Source of the DNA: Gemmatimonadota bacterium
GTDB taxonomy: Bacteria > Gemmatimonadota > Gemmatimonadetes > Longimicrobiales > Gaopeijiaceae
Direction: 5' to 3'
Assembly (NCBI GenBank): GCA_022340755.1
Contig: JAJDNI010000208.1
Coordinates: 1 to 64,000, forward strand
DNA: 64,000 bases
Position numbers and translations under genes: made by a program. Below are positions 52,355-61,650 of the stretch, piece after piece (position 1 is the first letter of the stretch; each line of letters starts with the position of its first letter). Below the pieces are notes generated by a model that was given only the letters and a program-made list of their open reading frames with translations, did no database searches and was not told where the DNA came from.

Positions 52355-54427
52355 GTGAACGCCGAAGACCCCCGCCGAGACGCGCCGCCCGACCTGGAGA
52401 AGGCCAGGGCCGAGGCCGCGGATCTCCGCCGGGAGATCCTCCGTCACGCGCACCTCTATTATGTGGAAGATCGCCCGGAGATCTCCGACGACGCCTACGA
52501 CGCGCTCTTCCGTCGGCTGCAGGAACTGGAGCGTCTCCGTCCCGAGCTCCTGACGCCGGACTCCCCTACCCAACGGGTGGGTGGGGAGCCGCAGGAGCGA
52601 TTCGAGACGGTGCCGCATACGGCCCCCATGCTCTCGCTGGACTCCACGCAGGAGCCGGACGAGGTGCGCCGCTTCGACGACCGGATCCGGAAGGCCCTCG
52701 GGGAAGAGCCGCCCACCTACATCCTGGAGCCGAAGCTCGACGGGGCATCCATCGAGCTCGTGTACGAGGCGGGTGTCCTGGTGCGGGCCGTCACCCGCGG
52801 GAACGGACGGGAGGGCGAGGACGTCACCGGGAACGTCCGCACCATTCCCACGGTGCCTCTGCGCCTGCGCACCGAGGAGCGACCCGCGCCGCCGTTCGCG
52901 GCGTTCCGGGGTGAGGTCATGATGTACCTGTCTGACTTCGAGGCGTTCAACGCGCGTCTCGTCGAGACGGGGCAGGAGCCGTATGCCTCACCCCGGAACT
53001 CGGCCGCCGGCAGCCTCCGGCAGCTGGACTCGCACATCACCGCATCGCGGAAGCTCGACGTCCTGGTCTACGACATCCTCGCGTTGGACGGAGACGGGTT
53101 CGCCACGGACACCCAGGGGGTGGAGGCGATGCGCCAGTGGGGCTTCCGCCTGCCCGATCGTCTGGCGATGGCCACCACTGTGGACGAGATCCTCGCGTAC
53201 CACGAGAGCTTCCAGGCGGACCGCGACGAGCTCGACTACGAGATCGACGGCGTGGTCATCAAGCTCGACGATCTGGGCGCCCGCGCCGGCATGGGAATGA
53301 CCTCGCACCACCCCCGCTGGGCCCTGGCGTACAAGTTCGAGCCGCGCAAGGAGATCACGCGCATCGAGAAGATCGCCGTGTCGGTGGGGCGCACCGGCGT
53401 GCTCACACCGGTGGCCCTCTTGCGTCCCGTGGTGGTGGGAGGCGTCACCATCTCCCGCGCCTCGCTCCACAACCGCGAGGAGCTCAGGCGCAAGGACATC
53501 CGGGAAGGCGATACCGTGCGCATCCAGAGGGCCGGGGACGTCATCCCGCAGGTGGTGGAGGTGGTCCACCACGACGCGAAGCGGGAACCACCCTTCGAGA
53601 TGCCCTCGGAGTGCCCGACCTGCCACACCCCGGTGGTGGAGGACGGACCGCGGACGGTATGCCCCAACCGGTTCGGGTGCCCAGCGCAGCTGAAAGGACG
53701 CATCGTCCACTTCGGTGCCCGCGAAGCTCTGGACATCGAAGGCCTGGGCGAGGAAACGGCGAACCTGCTGGTGGACCGCGGCCTCGTCCACGAGCTGGCC
53801 GACCTCTTCGACCTGCGGCCGGAGCAGCTCATGGAGCTGGAGGGCTTCGCGGAGAAGTCGGCGACGAACCTCGTGGACGCCATCGCCGCGCGTAAGCAAC
53901 CCGAGTTGCGCCGCTTTCTCTTCGCGCTCGGCGTGCCGGAGGTGGGCACGACGGTGGCTCGCGACCTCGCGACGTACTTCGGCAACCTGGAGGCCATCCG
54001 CTCCGCCGACGCCGCCGCGCTGGAGATGGTAAGCGGCATCGGGCCGAAGATGTCCGACGCCATCACCGCGTTCTTCGCTGACGCGCGCAACACGGCGGCC
54101 ATCGACGCGGTGCTCGCTCGGGGCGTGGAGCCCCGGGAGACGGAGCCGGTGTCCGAGCCGCAGGCGCCGGCCGACGCCGGCGCGGCCGTCTTCACCGGCA
54201 CCATCCCCATCCCACGCTCACAGGCCGAGGAGATCTGGCGCAGCGTCGGCGGGCGCGTGGTGGGGGCGGTGAGCAAGAAGACCAACTTCGTCGTCGCTGG
54301 TGAGAACGCCGGTTCGAAGCTGGAGAAGGCCGAGAAGCTCGGCGTGACGGTGCTCTCGTTCGAGGAGTTCGCGCGCAAGGTGGAGGCGCTGGGCGGGACG
54401 GTCCCGTCGGGCACCGAGGACGAGTAG
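52355..54427 (+). CDS. ligA: NAD+-dependent DNA ligase
   Basis: 690 residues from a GTG with GGAG 5 bases upstream. The adenylation lysine is Lys127 in EPKLDG. The OB-fold follows, then a C4 zinc finger (CPTCHTPVVEDGPRTVCPNRFGC), a helix-hairpin-helix set (EALDIEGLGEETANLLVDRGLV, GIGPKMSDAI) and a C-terminal BRCT domain (AAVFTGTIPIPRSQAEEI). Essential for sealing nicks in replication and repair. polX starts 4 bases later. Confidence 0.97.
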   Translation: MNAEDPRRDAPPDLEKARAEAADLRREILRHAHLYYVEDRPEISDDAYDALFRRLQELERLRPELLTPDSPTQRVGGEPQERFETVPHTAPMLSLDSTQEPDEVRRFDDRIRKALGEEPPTYILEPKLDGASIELVYEAGVLVRAVTRGNGREGEDVTGNVRTIPTVPLRLRTEERPAPPFAAFRGEVMMYLSDFEAFNARLVETGQEPYASPRNSAAGSLRQLDSHITASRKLDVLVYDILALDGDGFATDTQGVEAMRQWGFRLPDRLAMATTVDEILAYHESFQADRDELDYEIDGVVIKLDDLGARAGMGMTSHHPRWALAYKFEPRKEITRIEKIAVSVGRTGVLTPVALLRPVVVGGVTISRASLHNREELRRKDIREGDTVRIQRAGDVIPQVVEVVHHDAKREPPFEMPSECPTCHTPVVEDGPRTVCPNRFGCPAQLKGRIVHFGAREALDIEGLGEETANLLVDRGLVHELADLFDLRPEQLMELEGFAEKSATNLVDAIAARKQPELRRFLFALGVPEVGTTVARDLATYFGNLEAIRSADAAALEMVSGIGPKMSDAITAFFADARNTAAIDAVLARGVEPRETEPVSEPQAPADAGAAVFTGTIPIPRSQAEEIWRSVGGRVVGAVSKKTNFVVAGENAGSKLEKAEKLGVTVLSFEEFARKVEALGGTVPSGTEDE

Positions 54428-54431
54428 GCCG

Positions 54432-56195
54432 ATGGAGAACATCGACGTCGCCCGCACCCTGGAGGAGTTCGCCGATCTCCTGGAGATCCAGGGCGCAAAT
54501 CCGTTCCGCATTCGTGCCTACCGGAACGTGGTGAGCACCATCGAGGGGTTGAGCCGGCCGCTCAAGGCCATGGTGGACGCCGGCGAGGACCTCACCGAGC
54601 TGCCGTCGGTGGGCAAGGACATCGCCGCCCACATCAACGAGCTGATGAGCACCGGCACCATCACGCGGCTGGAGGAAGTCGCGGCTGAGTACCCGCGCAC
54701 CCTGGTGCAGCTCATGCGCCTTGACGGTGTGGGCCCCAAGAAGGCCCGGAAGCTGTTCACGGAGCTCGACGTGCGCACCGTCGACGACCTGCAGGTGGCC
54801 CTGGAAGCGGGTAGGGTGGAGAGCCTCGAGGGGTTCGGGAAGAAGAGCGCCCAGAAGATCCTCCGGTCCATCGAGGAGCACCGGCGGCACGTCGGCCGAT
54901 TCCTCCGAGACGAGGTGGAGCAGCTCCTGGCCGGCGTCCTGGATCACATGAAGACGGCGCCCGGGGTCGAACGACTGGAGATCGCCGGGAGCCTCCGGCG
55001 CCGGAAGGAGACCATCGGCGACGTGGACCTTCTCGCCCAATGCGAGGGTGACGGCACCGCTGTCGTGGATCATTTCGTCGCGTTTCCCGGTGCGGACCGC
55101 GTGGAGGCGGCGGGTGGCACCAAGGGCAACATCGTGCTCCGCTCGGGCCTCTCCATCGACCTGCGGGTGATTCCGGCCCGTTCCTTCGGCGCCGCGCTCC
55201 AGTACTTCTCCGGATCGAAGGAGCACAACGTTGCGATGCGCACCCGTGCGGTTCGGAAGCGGCTGCGCGTGAACGAGTGGGGGGTGTTCCGAATCCCCGA
55301 AGGCGTCGACCCGGAGGCGCTGGGCAAGGAGGCCGGCGAGCGCATCGCCGGCGACACCGAGGAGGGCGTGTACGCGGCCCTGGGCATGCAGTGGGTGCCA
55401 CCGGAGCTGCGGGAGAACCGGGGGGAGATCGAAGCCGCCCTGGACGGAACTCTCCCCCGTCTCGTCACCCTGGACGACATTCGGGGCGACCTGCAGATGC
55501 ACTCGACCTGGAGCGACGGCAAGGCGACGCTCGAGGAGATGGCTCGGGCTTGTCGGGACCGCGGCTACGAGTACATGGCCATCACCGATCACAGCCAGGC
55601 CATGGCGATGGTGGGGGGGCTCACGCCCGAGCGGGCGAGGGCCCAGTGGGAAGAGGTGGAGGAGGTTCGCTCACGCGTCGAGGGCCTCGACATTCTGCGA
55701 AGCGCCGAGGTCGATATCCTGAAGGACGGGCGGCTCGATCTGCCCGACGAGATCCTCGCGGGTCTGGACGTGGTGCTCGTTTCCGTCCACTCCTTCATGG
55801 ATCAGGACAAGAAGACGATGACCGACCGCGTGCTGCGTGCCATCCGGCACCCGGAGGTGGACATACTCGCGCACCCCACGGGGAGGCTGCTGAACCGGAG
55901 GGAGCCGTTCGAGATGGATGTGGAGGCGATCCTGGCGGCGGCGGCGGAGCTGGATGTAGCAGTGGAGGTCAACGCGAACCCGAATCGACTGGACTTGAGT
56001 GACGTGCACGTGTACCGAGCTCGGGAGCTGGGAGTGAAGGTGGTGTTGAGCACCGACGCCCACTCACCCCGGGGACTGGACGACATGCGCTTCGGCGTGG
56101 ACCAGGCCCGGCGCGGCTGGCTGGAGCCAGGCGACGTCCTGAACGCTCTTCCCGTGGCGGGTCTGCGCGCATGGCTCGGCAGGCGCTCGACTTGA
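54432..56195 (+). CDS. polX: DNA polymerase X / 3'-5' exonuclease with PHP domain
   Basis: 587 residues. N-terminal HhH (IEGLSRPLKAMVDAGEDLTELPSVGKDIAAHI, GVGPKKARKLF), then the PolX catalytic motif GDVDLL with Asp197 and Asp199. A C-terminal PHP domain begins near residue 350 with DLQMHSTWSDGKATLEEM and contains AITDHSQAMAMVGG and HPTGRLLNRREPFEM. It performs gap filling and has exonuclease/phosphodiesterase activity in the PHP part. Operon with ligA and the second exchanger (13-base gap). Confidence 0.95.
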   Translation: MENIDVARTLEEFADLLEIQGANPFRIRAYRNVVSTIEGLSRPLKAMVDAGEDLTELPSVGKDIAAHINELMSTGTITRLEEVAAEYPRTLVQLMRLDGVGPKKARKLFTELDVRTVDDLQVALEAGRVESLEGFGKKSAQKILRSIEEHRRHVGRFLRDEVEQLLAGVLDHMKTAPGVERLEIAGSLRRRKETIGDVDLLAQCEGDGTAVVDHFVAFPGADRVEAAGGTKGNIVLRSGLSIDLRVIPARSFGAALQYFSGSKEHNVAMRTRAVRKRLRVNEWGVFRIPEGVDPEALGKEAGERIAGDTEEGVYAALGMQWVPPELRENRGEIEAALDGTLPRLVTLDDIRGDLQMHSTWSDGKATLEEMARACRDRGYEYMAITDHSQAMAMVGGLTPERARAQWEEVEEVRSRVEGLDILRSAEVDILKDGRLDLPDEILAGLDVVLVSVHSFMDQDKKTMTDRVLRAIRHPEVDILAHPTGRLLNRREPFEMDVEAILAAAAELDVAVEVNANPNRLDLSDVHVYRARELGVKVVLSTDAHSPRGLDDMRFGVDQARRGWLEPGDVLNALPVAGLRAWLGRRST

Positions 56196-56208
56196 GGGAG
56201 TTGTCGGC

Positions 56209-57171
56209 GTGACGGGCTTGGCCGTCAATGTTCTGCTTCTGGTGGGCGGAATCGGCGTCCTCTACTTCGGCGCCGAGTGGCTGGTTCGTGGGTCCGCCCG
56301 CCTGGCGGGCACCCTGGGCGTGAGTCCCATCGTGGTGGGCCTCACCGTCGTGTCGTTCGGCACGTCGGCTCCTGAGCTCGTCGTGAGCACGGTGGCGTCC
56401 CTCGGTGGAAACTCGGATCTGGCCGTCGGCAATGTGCTGGGATCGAACCTCGCGAACATCGGGCTGATTCTCGGGGTCACGGCGCTGGTGCGCCCCCTCG
56501 ACGTGGCTGCCCGGGTGGTGTGGCGCGAGATGCCCCTGATGATCCTGCTCACGGTGGCCATTTACCCTCTGGCGTGGGACCATGTGCTCTCCAGGGGCGA
56601 CGGCATCATGCTCCTCATGGCGCTGGTGGGTTACCTGATCTTCGTCTTCCAGTCGGTGGAGGCCGAGGCGCCGGAGATCCTCGGGGAGTACGAGGAGTTC
56701 GTAAAAGCCTCGGCCGAGTCCGAAACGCGGATCCACCTGTCCGACGTGGGCCTCATCCTCACCGGGTGCATCGGCCTGGTCGCCGGGGGTTATGCCATCG
56801 TGCAGGGTGCCGTGGCGGTGGCCAGCACGCTCGGAGTGTCCCAGGTCATCATCGGCCTGTCGGTGGTGGCGGTGGGCACGTCGCTTCCGGAGTTGGCCAC
56901 TTCGATGGTCGCGGCGATGCGCAAGGAAGCGGACATCGCCGTCGGCAACGTCATCGGCTCCAACATCTTCAACGTCGCCGCCATTCTCGGCACGTCATCG
57001 GTGCTGACGCCGATACAGGTGTCCTCATCGGTGCTTCGCCACGAGCTTCCGGCGGTGCTGTTCATGTCGGTGCTGGTGTTTCCCCTCCTGCGAACCGATT
57101 GGCGGATCGAGCGCTGGGAGGGAATGCTGCTGCTCGTGTGCTACCTGACGCTGGGCGCGTGGCTCTTGTGA
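56209..57171 (+). CDS. Calcium/sodium antiporter (CaCA), second copy
   Basis: 320 residues from a GTG (GGGAG upstream). Alpha repeats GTSAPELVVSTVASLGGN...GNVLGSNLANIGLILG and GTSLPELATSMVAAMRKE...GNVIGSNIFNVAAILG are present. The cytoplasmic loop between repeats is longer than in the first copy. It sits 3 bases from the convergent PLP gene. Together with the gene at 51280 it shows two exchangers around ligA-polX. Confidence 0.93.
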   Translation: MTGLAVNVLLLVGGIGVLYFGAEWLVRGSARLAGTLGVSPIVVGLTVVSFGTSAPELVVSTVASLGGNSDLAVGNVLGSNLANIGLILGVTALVRPLDVAARVVWREMPLMILLTVAIYPLAWDHVLSRGDGIMLLMALVGYLIFVFQSVEAEAPEILGEYEEFVKASAESETRIHLSDVGLILTGCIGLVAGGYAIVQGAVAVASTLGVSQVIIGLSVVAVGTSLPELATSMVAAMRKEADIAVGNVIGSNIFNVAAILGTSSVLTPIQVSSSVLRHELPAVLFMSVLVFPLLRTDWRIERWEGMLLLVCYLTLGAWLL

Positions 57172-57174
57172 CCC

Positions 57175-58452
57175 CTACACGTTTTCCAGTGCCTGCTCCA
57201 GGTCCGCGATGAGATCGTCGGGGTGCTCGATGCCCACGCTGATCCGCACGAGGGCCGGTGTGATGCCCATGCGCAGCTGATCCTCCGGCGGCACGTCGGC
57301 GTGGGTCATCGTGCCAGGGTGCTCCGCCAGACTCTCGGTGCCCCCCAGGCTCACCGCCAACTTGATGAGCTTGAGCGCATTGAGGAGCCGGAAGGCCTCG
57401 GCCTCGCCGCCGCGCACCTCGAAGGAGATCATGGCTCCGGAGCCCACGCACTGCTTCCGGTAGATCTCGAACTGCGGGTCGCCCTCCTGCAGATGTCCCA
57501 GGTAGTGCACGCGCTCCACCTTCGAATGATCCAGCAGATAATCCGCCACATAGCGGGCGTTCTTCATCTGGCTGGTCATCCGCAGCTTGAGCGTCTCCAG
57601 GCTTCGGAGCAGGAGCCAGCTCGTCCAGGGTCCCGCCATGGTGCCGAAGATCGTGCGGGTGACCTTCACCTGATCGACGAGCTCAGCCGAGCCCAGGCAT
57701 CCGCCCGCGATGAGGTCCGAGTGGCCGCCGACGTACTTGGTGAGGGAGTAAAGCACAAGGTCGGCCCCCAGGTTCAGAGGGTGCTGGAAGAGGGGGCCGA
57801 GGAACGTGTTGTCCACCGCCACCAGCACCCGGCGCTCGCCGTCGCCCGAAGCGCGGGCGATGGCCACGCACGCCTCGATGTCCATGAGGGCGTTGGTGGG
57901 GTTGGCGGGGGTCTCCACGAAGATCATGCGGAGTCGCTTGCGGCGATCGCCTTCGGCCAGCACGCGCTCCAGCCCCTTGACGCCTTCGGTGGCCGGCAAG
58001 CACACGGCCTCGATACCGAACTGCGGGAGCACCTCGTGGAAGAGGTATTCGGTGCCTCCGTAGATCGGCTCCGGGAAGACGACGACGTCGTTGGGGCGGA
58101 GGAACGTGAGGACCGTGGTGGAGATGGCCGCCATCCCGCTCTCGAAGACGGCCGCGGCCTCGGCGCCGTCCCAGACGGTCAGCCGATCTTCGGTGATCTC
58201 GAGGCCGGGGTTGTTCAGGCGGGAGTAGATGAGTCCGGGCGTCTCGGCGGGCTTCTTCTCGCGCAGGCCGTATGCGACCTCGAAGAAGGCCTTTCCGGCC
58301 TCGGCGGACTCGAAGACGAACGTGGACGTCTGGAAGATGGGGGGCTTCGCCGCCCCCTCCGACCACTCGGGGGTGTACCCGTAGCTCATCATCAGGCTTT
58401 CGGGCTTCACCTCGTGATCACCGATGTGCTTCTTCTTCTCCTTGTCCCACAT
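57175..58452 (-). CDS. Cystathionine gamma-synthase/methionine gamma-lyase family PLP enzyme
   Basis: 425 residues. The PLP lysine is Lys239 in YSLTKYVGGHSDLIAGG. Other family motifs: YSRLNNPGLEITEDRL, VFESGMAAISTTVLTF, and TPANPTNALMDIEA. The N-terminal 25 residues (WDKEKKKHIGDHEVKPESL) are longer than usual. Whether it acts in transsulfuration or gamma-lysis is not determinable. Divergent from fabI; the spacer holds a 14-base palindrome (58493-58506). Confidence 0.9.
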   Translation of the reverse strand: MWDKEKKKHIGDHEVKPESLMMSYGYTPEWSEGAAKPPIFQTSTFVFESAEAGKAFFEVAYGLREKKPAETPGLIYSRLNNPGLEITEDRLTVWDGAEAAAVFESGMAAISTTVLTFLRPNDVVVFPEPIYGGTEYLFHEVLPQFGIEAVCLPATEGVKGLERVLAEGDRRKRLRMIFVETPANPTNALMDIEACVAIARASGDGERRVLVAVDNTFLGPLFQHPLNLGADLVLYSLTKYVGGHSDLIAGGCLGSAELVDQVKVTRTIFGTMAGPWTSWLLLRSLETLKLRMTSQMKNARYVADYLLDHSKVERVHYLGHLQEGDPQFEIYRKQCVGSGAMISFEVRGGEAEAFRLLNALKLIKLAVSLGGTESLAEHPGTMTHADVPPEDQLRMGITPALVRISVGIEHPDDLIADLEQALENV

Positions 58453-58611
58453 GGGGATGTTCCTGGGTTAGCCGGGCGCGTGAGGGCGACGCGCCGTCGC
58501 GACGGCTGGAACGACGGCGGCCGATTCGTCAGGCGGGAGGTGGCTGAAAGCTAGCGTCTCAAAGCTCGAATGCGATTGGAACATCAGATGCACTCCACTA
58601 CTTTGGGAGCC

Positions 58612-59511
58612 ATGCTATCCATCGACCTGACCGGCAAACGCGCTTTCGTGGCGGGCGTGGGGGAAGACAGCGGATACGGATGGGCTATCGTCCGGGCGCT
58701 GTCGCAGGCGGGGGCGTCCGTGTGCATCGGCACATGGCCGCCCATGCTGAAGATCTTCACCCGCAGCCTCGAGCGCGGGAAGCTCGACACGGCGCTCCCG
58801 GACGGCGGCGAGATCGTGTTCGAGAAGGTCTACCCCCTGGATGCCGTCTTCGACACGCCCGAAGACGTGCCCGAGGACATTCGCAACGACAAGCGCTACG
58901 TCGACCTGACGGGCTACACCATCCAGGAAGTGGCCGACCAGCTCCGCGCCGACCACGGCGAAGGGTCCCTGGACATCCTGGTGCACTCCCTGGCCAACGG
59001 CCCGGAGGTGCAGAAGCCGCTGGTCGACACGAGCCGGGCGGGGTATCTCGCGGCGCTCAGCGCCAGCGCGTACTCGCTGGTGAGCATGGTACAGCGATTC
59101 GGACCGCTCATGCGGCCCGGGGGCGCGGTGATCTCCCTCAGCTATCTGGCCGCCGAGCGCGCGGTGCCGGGCTACGGCGGTGGAATGAGCTCCGCGAAGG
59201 CCGCGCTGGAGGCGGACACCCGCCTTCTGGCGTACGAGGTCGGACGTCGCTGGGGGATCCGGGTGAACACCATCAGCGCGGGTCCGCTGGCGAGCCGCGC
59301 GGCGAAGGCCATCGGCCTCATCGAGAAGATGGTGTCGTACTATGAGGTGAACTCGGCGCTCCCCGGCGTCCAGAGCGCGGACGACGTGGGCGCGACGGCA
59401 GCATTCCTGTGCTCGCCCCTGGCGGCCGGCATCAGCGGAGAGACACTCCACGTGGACAACGGATACCACGCCATGGGCATGGCCGTGGACGTGATGCCGG
59501 AGCCGGAGTAG
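58612..59511 (+). CDS. fabI: Enoyl-ACP reductase, plant/plastid-type FabI
   Basis: 299 residues from the ATG at 58612; earlier ATGs at 58588 and 58570 are possible. Two features point to the plant/Chlamydia/apicomplexan type: the long insertion [19 protein letters not shown]...[24 protein letters not shown] after the first Rossmann strand, and the spacing Tyr178-Tyr188-Lys196 ([20 protein letters not shown]), identical to plant [18 protein letters not shown] is conserved. It reduces trans-2-enoyl-ACP with NADH in fatty-acid synthesis. Confidence 0.93.
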   Translation: MLSIDLTGKRAFVAGVGEDSGYGWAIVRALSQAGASVCIGTWPPMLKIFTRSLERGKLDTALPDGGEIVFEKVYPLDAVFDTPEDVPEDIRNDKRYVDLTGYTIQEVADQLRADHGEGSLDILVHSLANGPEVQKPLVDTSRAGYLAALSASAYSLVSMVQRFGPLMRPGGAVISLSYLAAERAVPGYGGGMSSAKAALEADTRLLAYEVGRRWGIRVNTISAGPLASRAAKAIGLIEKMVSYYEVNSALPGVQSADDVGATAAFLCSPLAAGISGETLHVDNGYHAMGMAVDVMPEPE

Positions 59512-59557
59512 CGCGCACCCACACCTCGACCCGCTCGGCGGGCGAGCCATACACGTC

Positions 59558-60925
59558 ATGAGCCGGACTGCGCTGGGCCAGAGACTCCCCGAGATCCGGG
59601 TACCCCCTCCGGGGCCCGCTTCGCGAGCTCTTGCCCGGCGCCTGCGCGACGTCGAGTCGCGCAATGTCACCCAGGTCACCGAGAAATGGCCCGTTTTCTG
59701 GGACGAGGCGCGTGGGGCCAACGTCCGCGACGCCGACGGCAACGTCTACCTCGACCTCACGGGTGCCTTCGGGGTGGCCCTCCTGGGTCACGCCCATCCC
59801 GCGGTCGTCGAATCCGTCCGGGCGCAAGCCGGGCGACTCTTGCACGGCATGGGCGACGTGCACCCGCCATCGGGCAAGGTGGAGCTGCTGGAGCGCCTGG
59901 CGGCTCTCTCGCCCTGGGAGGACGCGCGGGTCGTCCTCTCCTCCACGGGGTCCGAGGCGGTTGAGACGGCGCTCAAGACCGCTCTGATGGCCACGGGGCG
60001 GCCCGGCATCCTCGCCTTCGAGGGAGGCTATCACGGGTTGACCATGGGAGCGCTGGCAGCCACCGCGCGGTCCCTCTTCCGCGATCCGTTCTTGGCGCGC
60101 CTGTATGGCGGCGTCGCCTTCGCGCCTTTTCCCGACCCCGTCCGATACGGTGCCGGGGCGGCGGAGCGCTCCCTGGCCCGGGTCTGCGAGATCCTCGAGA
60201 GCGGCGTCACGGCGTCCGACGGCTCGGTGCATCCCATCGGCGCGGTGTTGGTGGAGCCCGTCCAGGGGAGGGGCGGAGCACGCGTAGCGCCGGACGGGTT
60301 CATGGCTCGGCTCTCCCGGATGGCCGCCGACGCCGGCGCCCTGGTCATCGCCGACGAGGTATTCACCGGCATGGGCAGGTGCGGGGAGGTGCTCGCCTCC
60401 GCCAGGGTCGGGCTCCGGGCCGACCTGGTCTGCCTTGGCAAGGCGCTGGGCGGTGGGATGCCGCTGAGCGCGTGCCTGGCACCACGCCGCGTCATGGACG
60501 CGTGGCCGGAAAGCGGCGGCGAAGCCCTGCACACCAGCACCTTCCTGGGACATCCGCTGGCGTGTGCGGCGGGAGTGGCGGTGCTGGACACCATCGAGGC
60601 CGAGGGTGTCCTGGAGCGGGTGCGCCGCGTCGGGGGGCGGCTGGTCACCAAGCTGCGGACGGCCTTGGGAGGTCTGGAAGGCGTGGCGGACGTGCGCGGG
60701 CTCGGTCTGATGCTGGGGATCGAGCTCGCTCGCGGACCCGAGCTGGAGCCTTCGGCGGGAGCGGCGGCACGCGCCGCCCGGATTGCGCTGACCGAAGGGG
60801 TGCTGATGCTGCCAGCGGGCGACCACGCCCACGTGCTGGAGCTGACGCCTCCGGTGGAGCTCAGCGATGCCCAGATGGCCCGTGCCGTCGACGTGGTGGC
60901 GCGAGCCGTGGGTGCCGTCGCGTGA
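59558..60925 (+). CDS. Class III PLP aminotransferase
   Basis: 455 residues. PLP lysine Lys295 in CLGKALGGGMPLSACLA; DEVFTGMGRCGEVLA precedes it. N-terminal DADGNVYLDLTGAFGVALLGHAHPAVVES and FEGGYHGLTMGALAATA are typical omega-amino-acid/ornithine-like aminotransferase motifs. It lies 46 bases after fabI, and its stop overlaps the lipase start (GTGA). Confidence 0.92.
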   Translation: MSRTALGQRLPEIRVPPPGPASRALARRLRDVESRNVTQVTEKWPVFWDEARGANVRDADGNVYLDLTGAFGVALLGHAHPAVVESVRAQAGRLLHGMGDVHPPSGKVELLERLAALSPWEDARVVLSSTGSEAVETALKTALMATGRPGILAFEGGYHGLTMGALAATARSLFRDPFLARLYGGVAFAPFPDPVRYGAGAAERSLARVCEILESGVTASDGSVHPIGAVLVEPVQGRGGARVAPDGFMARLSRMAADAGALVIADEVFTGMGRCGEVLASARVGLRADLVCLGKALGGGMPLSACLAPRRVMDAWPESGGEALHTSTFLGHPLACAAGVAVLDTIEAEGVLERVRRVGGRLVTKLRTALGGLEGVADVRGLGLMLGIELARGPELEPSAGAAARAARIALTEGVLMLPAGDHAHVLELTPPVELSDAQMARAVDVVARAVGAVA

Positions 60926-61650
60926 GGATGAAGCGGTCGAGGTCGGGGATACGGGCGGCGGCGGCGCTGCTAAGCGTCTCGATGGTCATGGGTGGAGCCG
61001 GGTTGGCCGAGAAACCGCCGCCCACGCATCTCCAGGAGAGCTCCGTTCCGGTGCTCCTCGTGCCCGGGTGGTATTCCACCGGGCGGGACATGGCGCCCCT
61101 CCTCATCCGGCTCGTCGCCGCGGGGTGGGCGGAAGACCACGTCATGGCGATGACGTTCTCCGATCCCACGGGGAGCAATAGGGACCACGCCCGGGAGATC
61201 GTCGCCGCGGTGGACTCGTTGAGAGAGGTGACCGGGGCCGAGCGGGTGGACATCGTCGCCCATTCCATGGGTGGGCTGGCCACACGGCTCTATCTGGAGG
61301 AAGGCGGGGCGGCACATGTGCGCCGCGTCGTGTTCATCGCCACGCCGCAGCGAGGCACGTACACGGCGTACCTGGCGTTCGGGCGGGGGCGCGACGAGAT
61401 GATCCCCGGCAGCGACTTCCTGAAGGCGCTGAACAGCGGGCCTTCGGTGCCGCCTGGCGTGGAGGCGCTCACCATCCGGACCATGGTGGACGCCCACATC
61501 GTGCCGGAGGAGAGCGCGACCCTGCCTGGCGTGCCCGACCTTGAGGTCTGCTGCCCTACCCACGAGGGACTCCTGGCCGACATGGACGTATTCCGCGCGG
61601 TGTGGCAATTCCTTACGAACGGAACCAGCGACGGAGGAGACGGACAGTGA
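60922..61650 (+). CDS. Secreted alpha/beta-hydrolase lipase
   Basis: 242 residues from the GTG at 60922 (ATG at 60928 also possible). A hydrophobic signal region ends near GLAEK. The fold pattern is PVLLVPGWYSTGRDMAPL (oxyanion), AHSMGGLATRLYL (nucleophile Ser) and the late PTHEGLLADMDV (His). It resembles LipA/EstA-type triacylglycerol lipases. Stop overlaps the HAD gene by GTGA. Confidence 0.85.
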   Translation: MRMKRSRSGIRAAAALLSVSMVMGGAGLAEKPPPTHLQESSVPVLLVPGWYSTGRDMAPLLIRLVAAGWAEDHVMAMTFSDPTGSNRDHAREIVAAVDSLREVTGAERVDIVAHSMGGLATRLYLEEGGAAHVRRVVFIATPQRGTYTAYLAFGRGRDEMIPGSDFLKALNSGPSVPPGVEALTIRTMVDAHIVPEESATLPGVPDLEVCCPTHEGLLADMDVFRAVWQFLTNGTSDGGDGQ

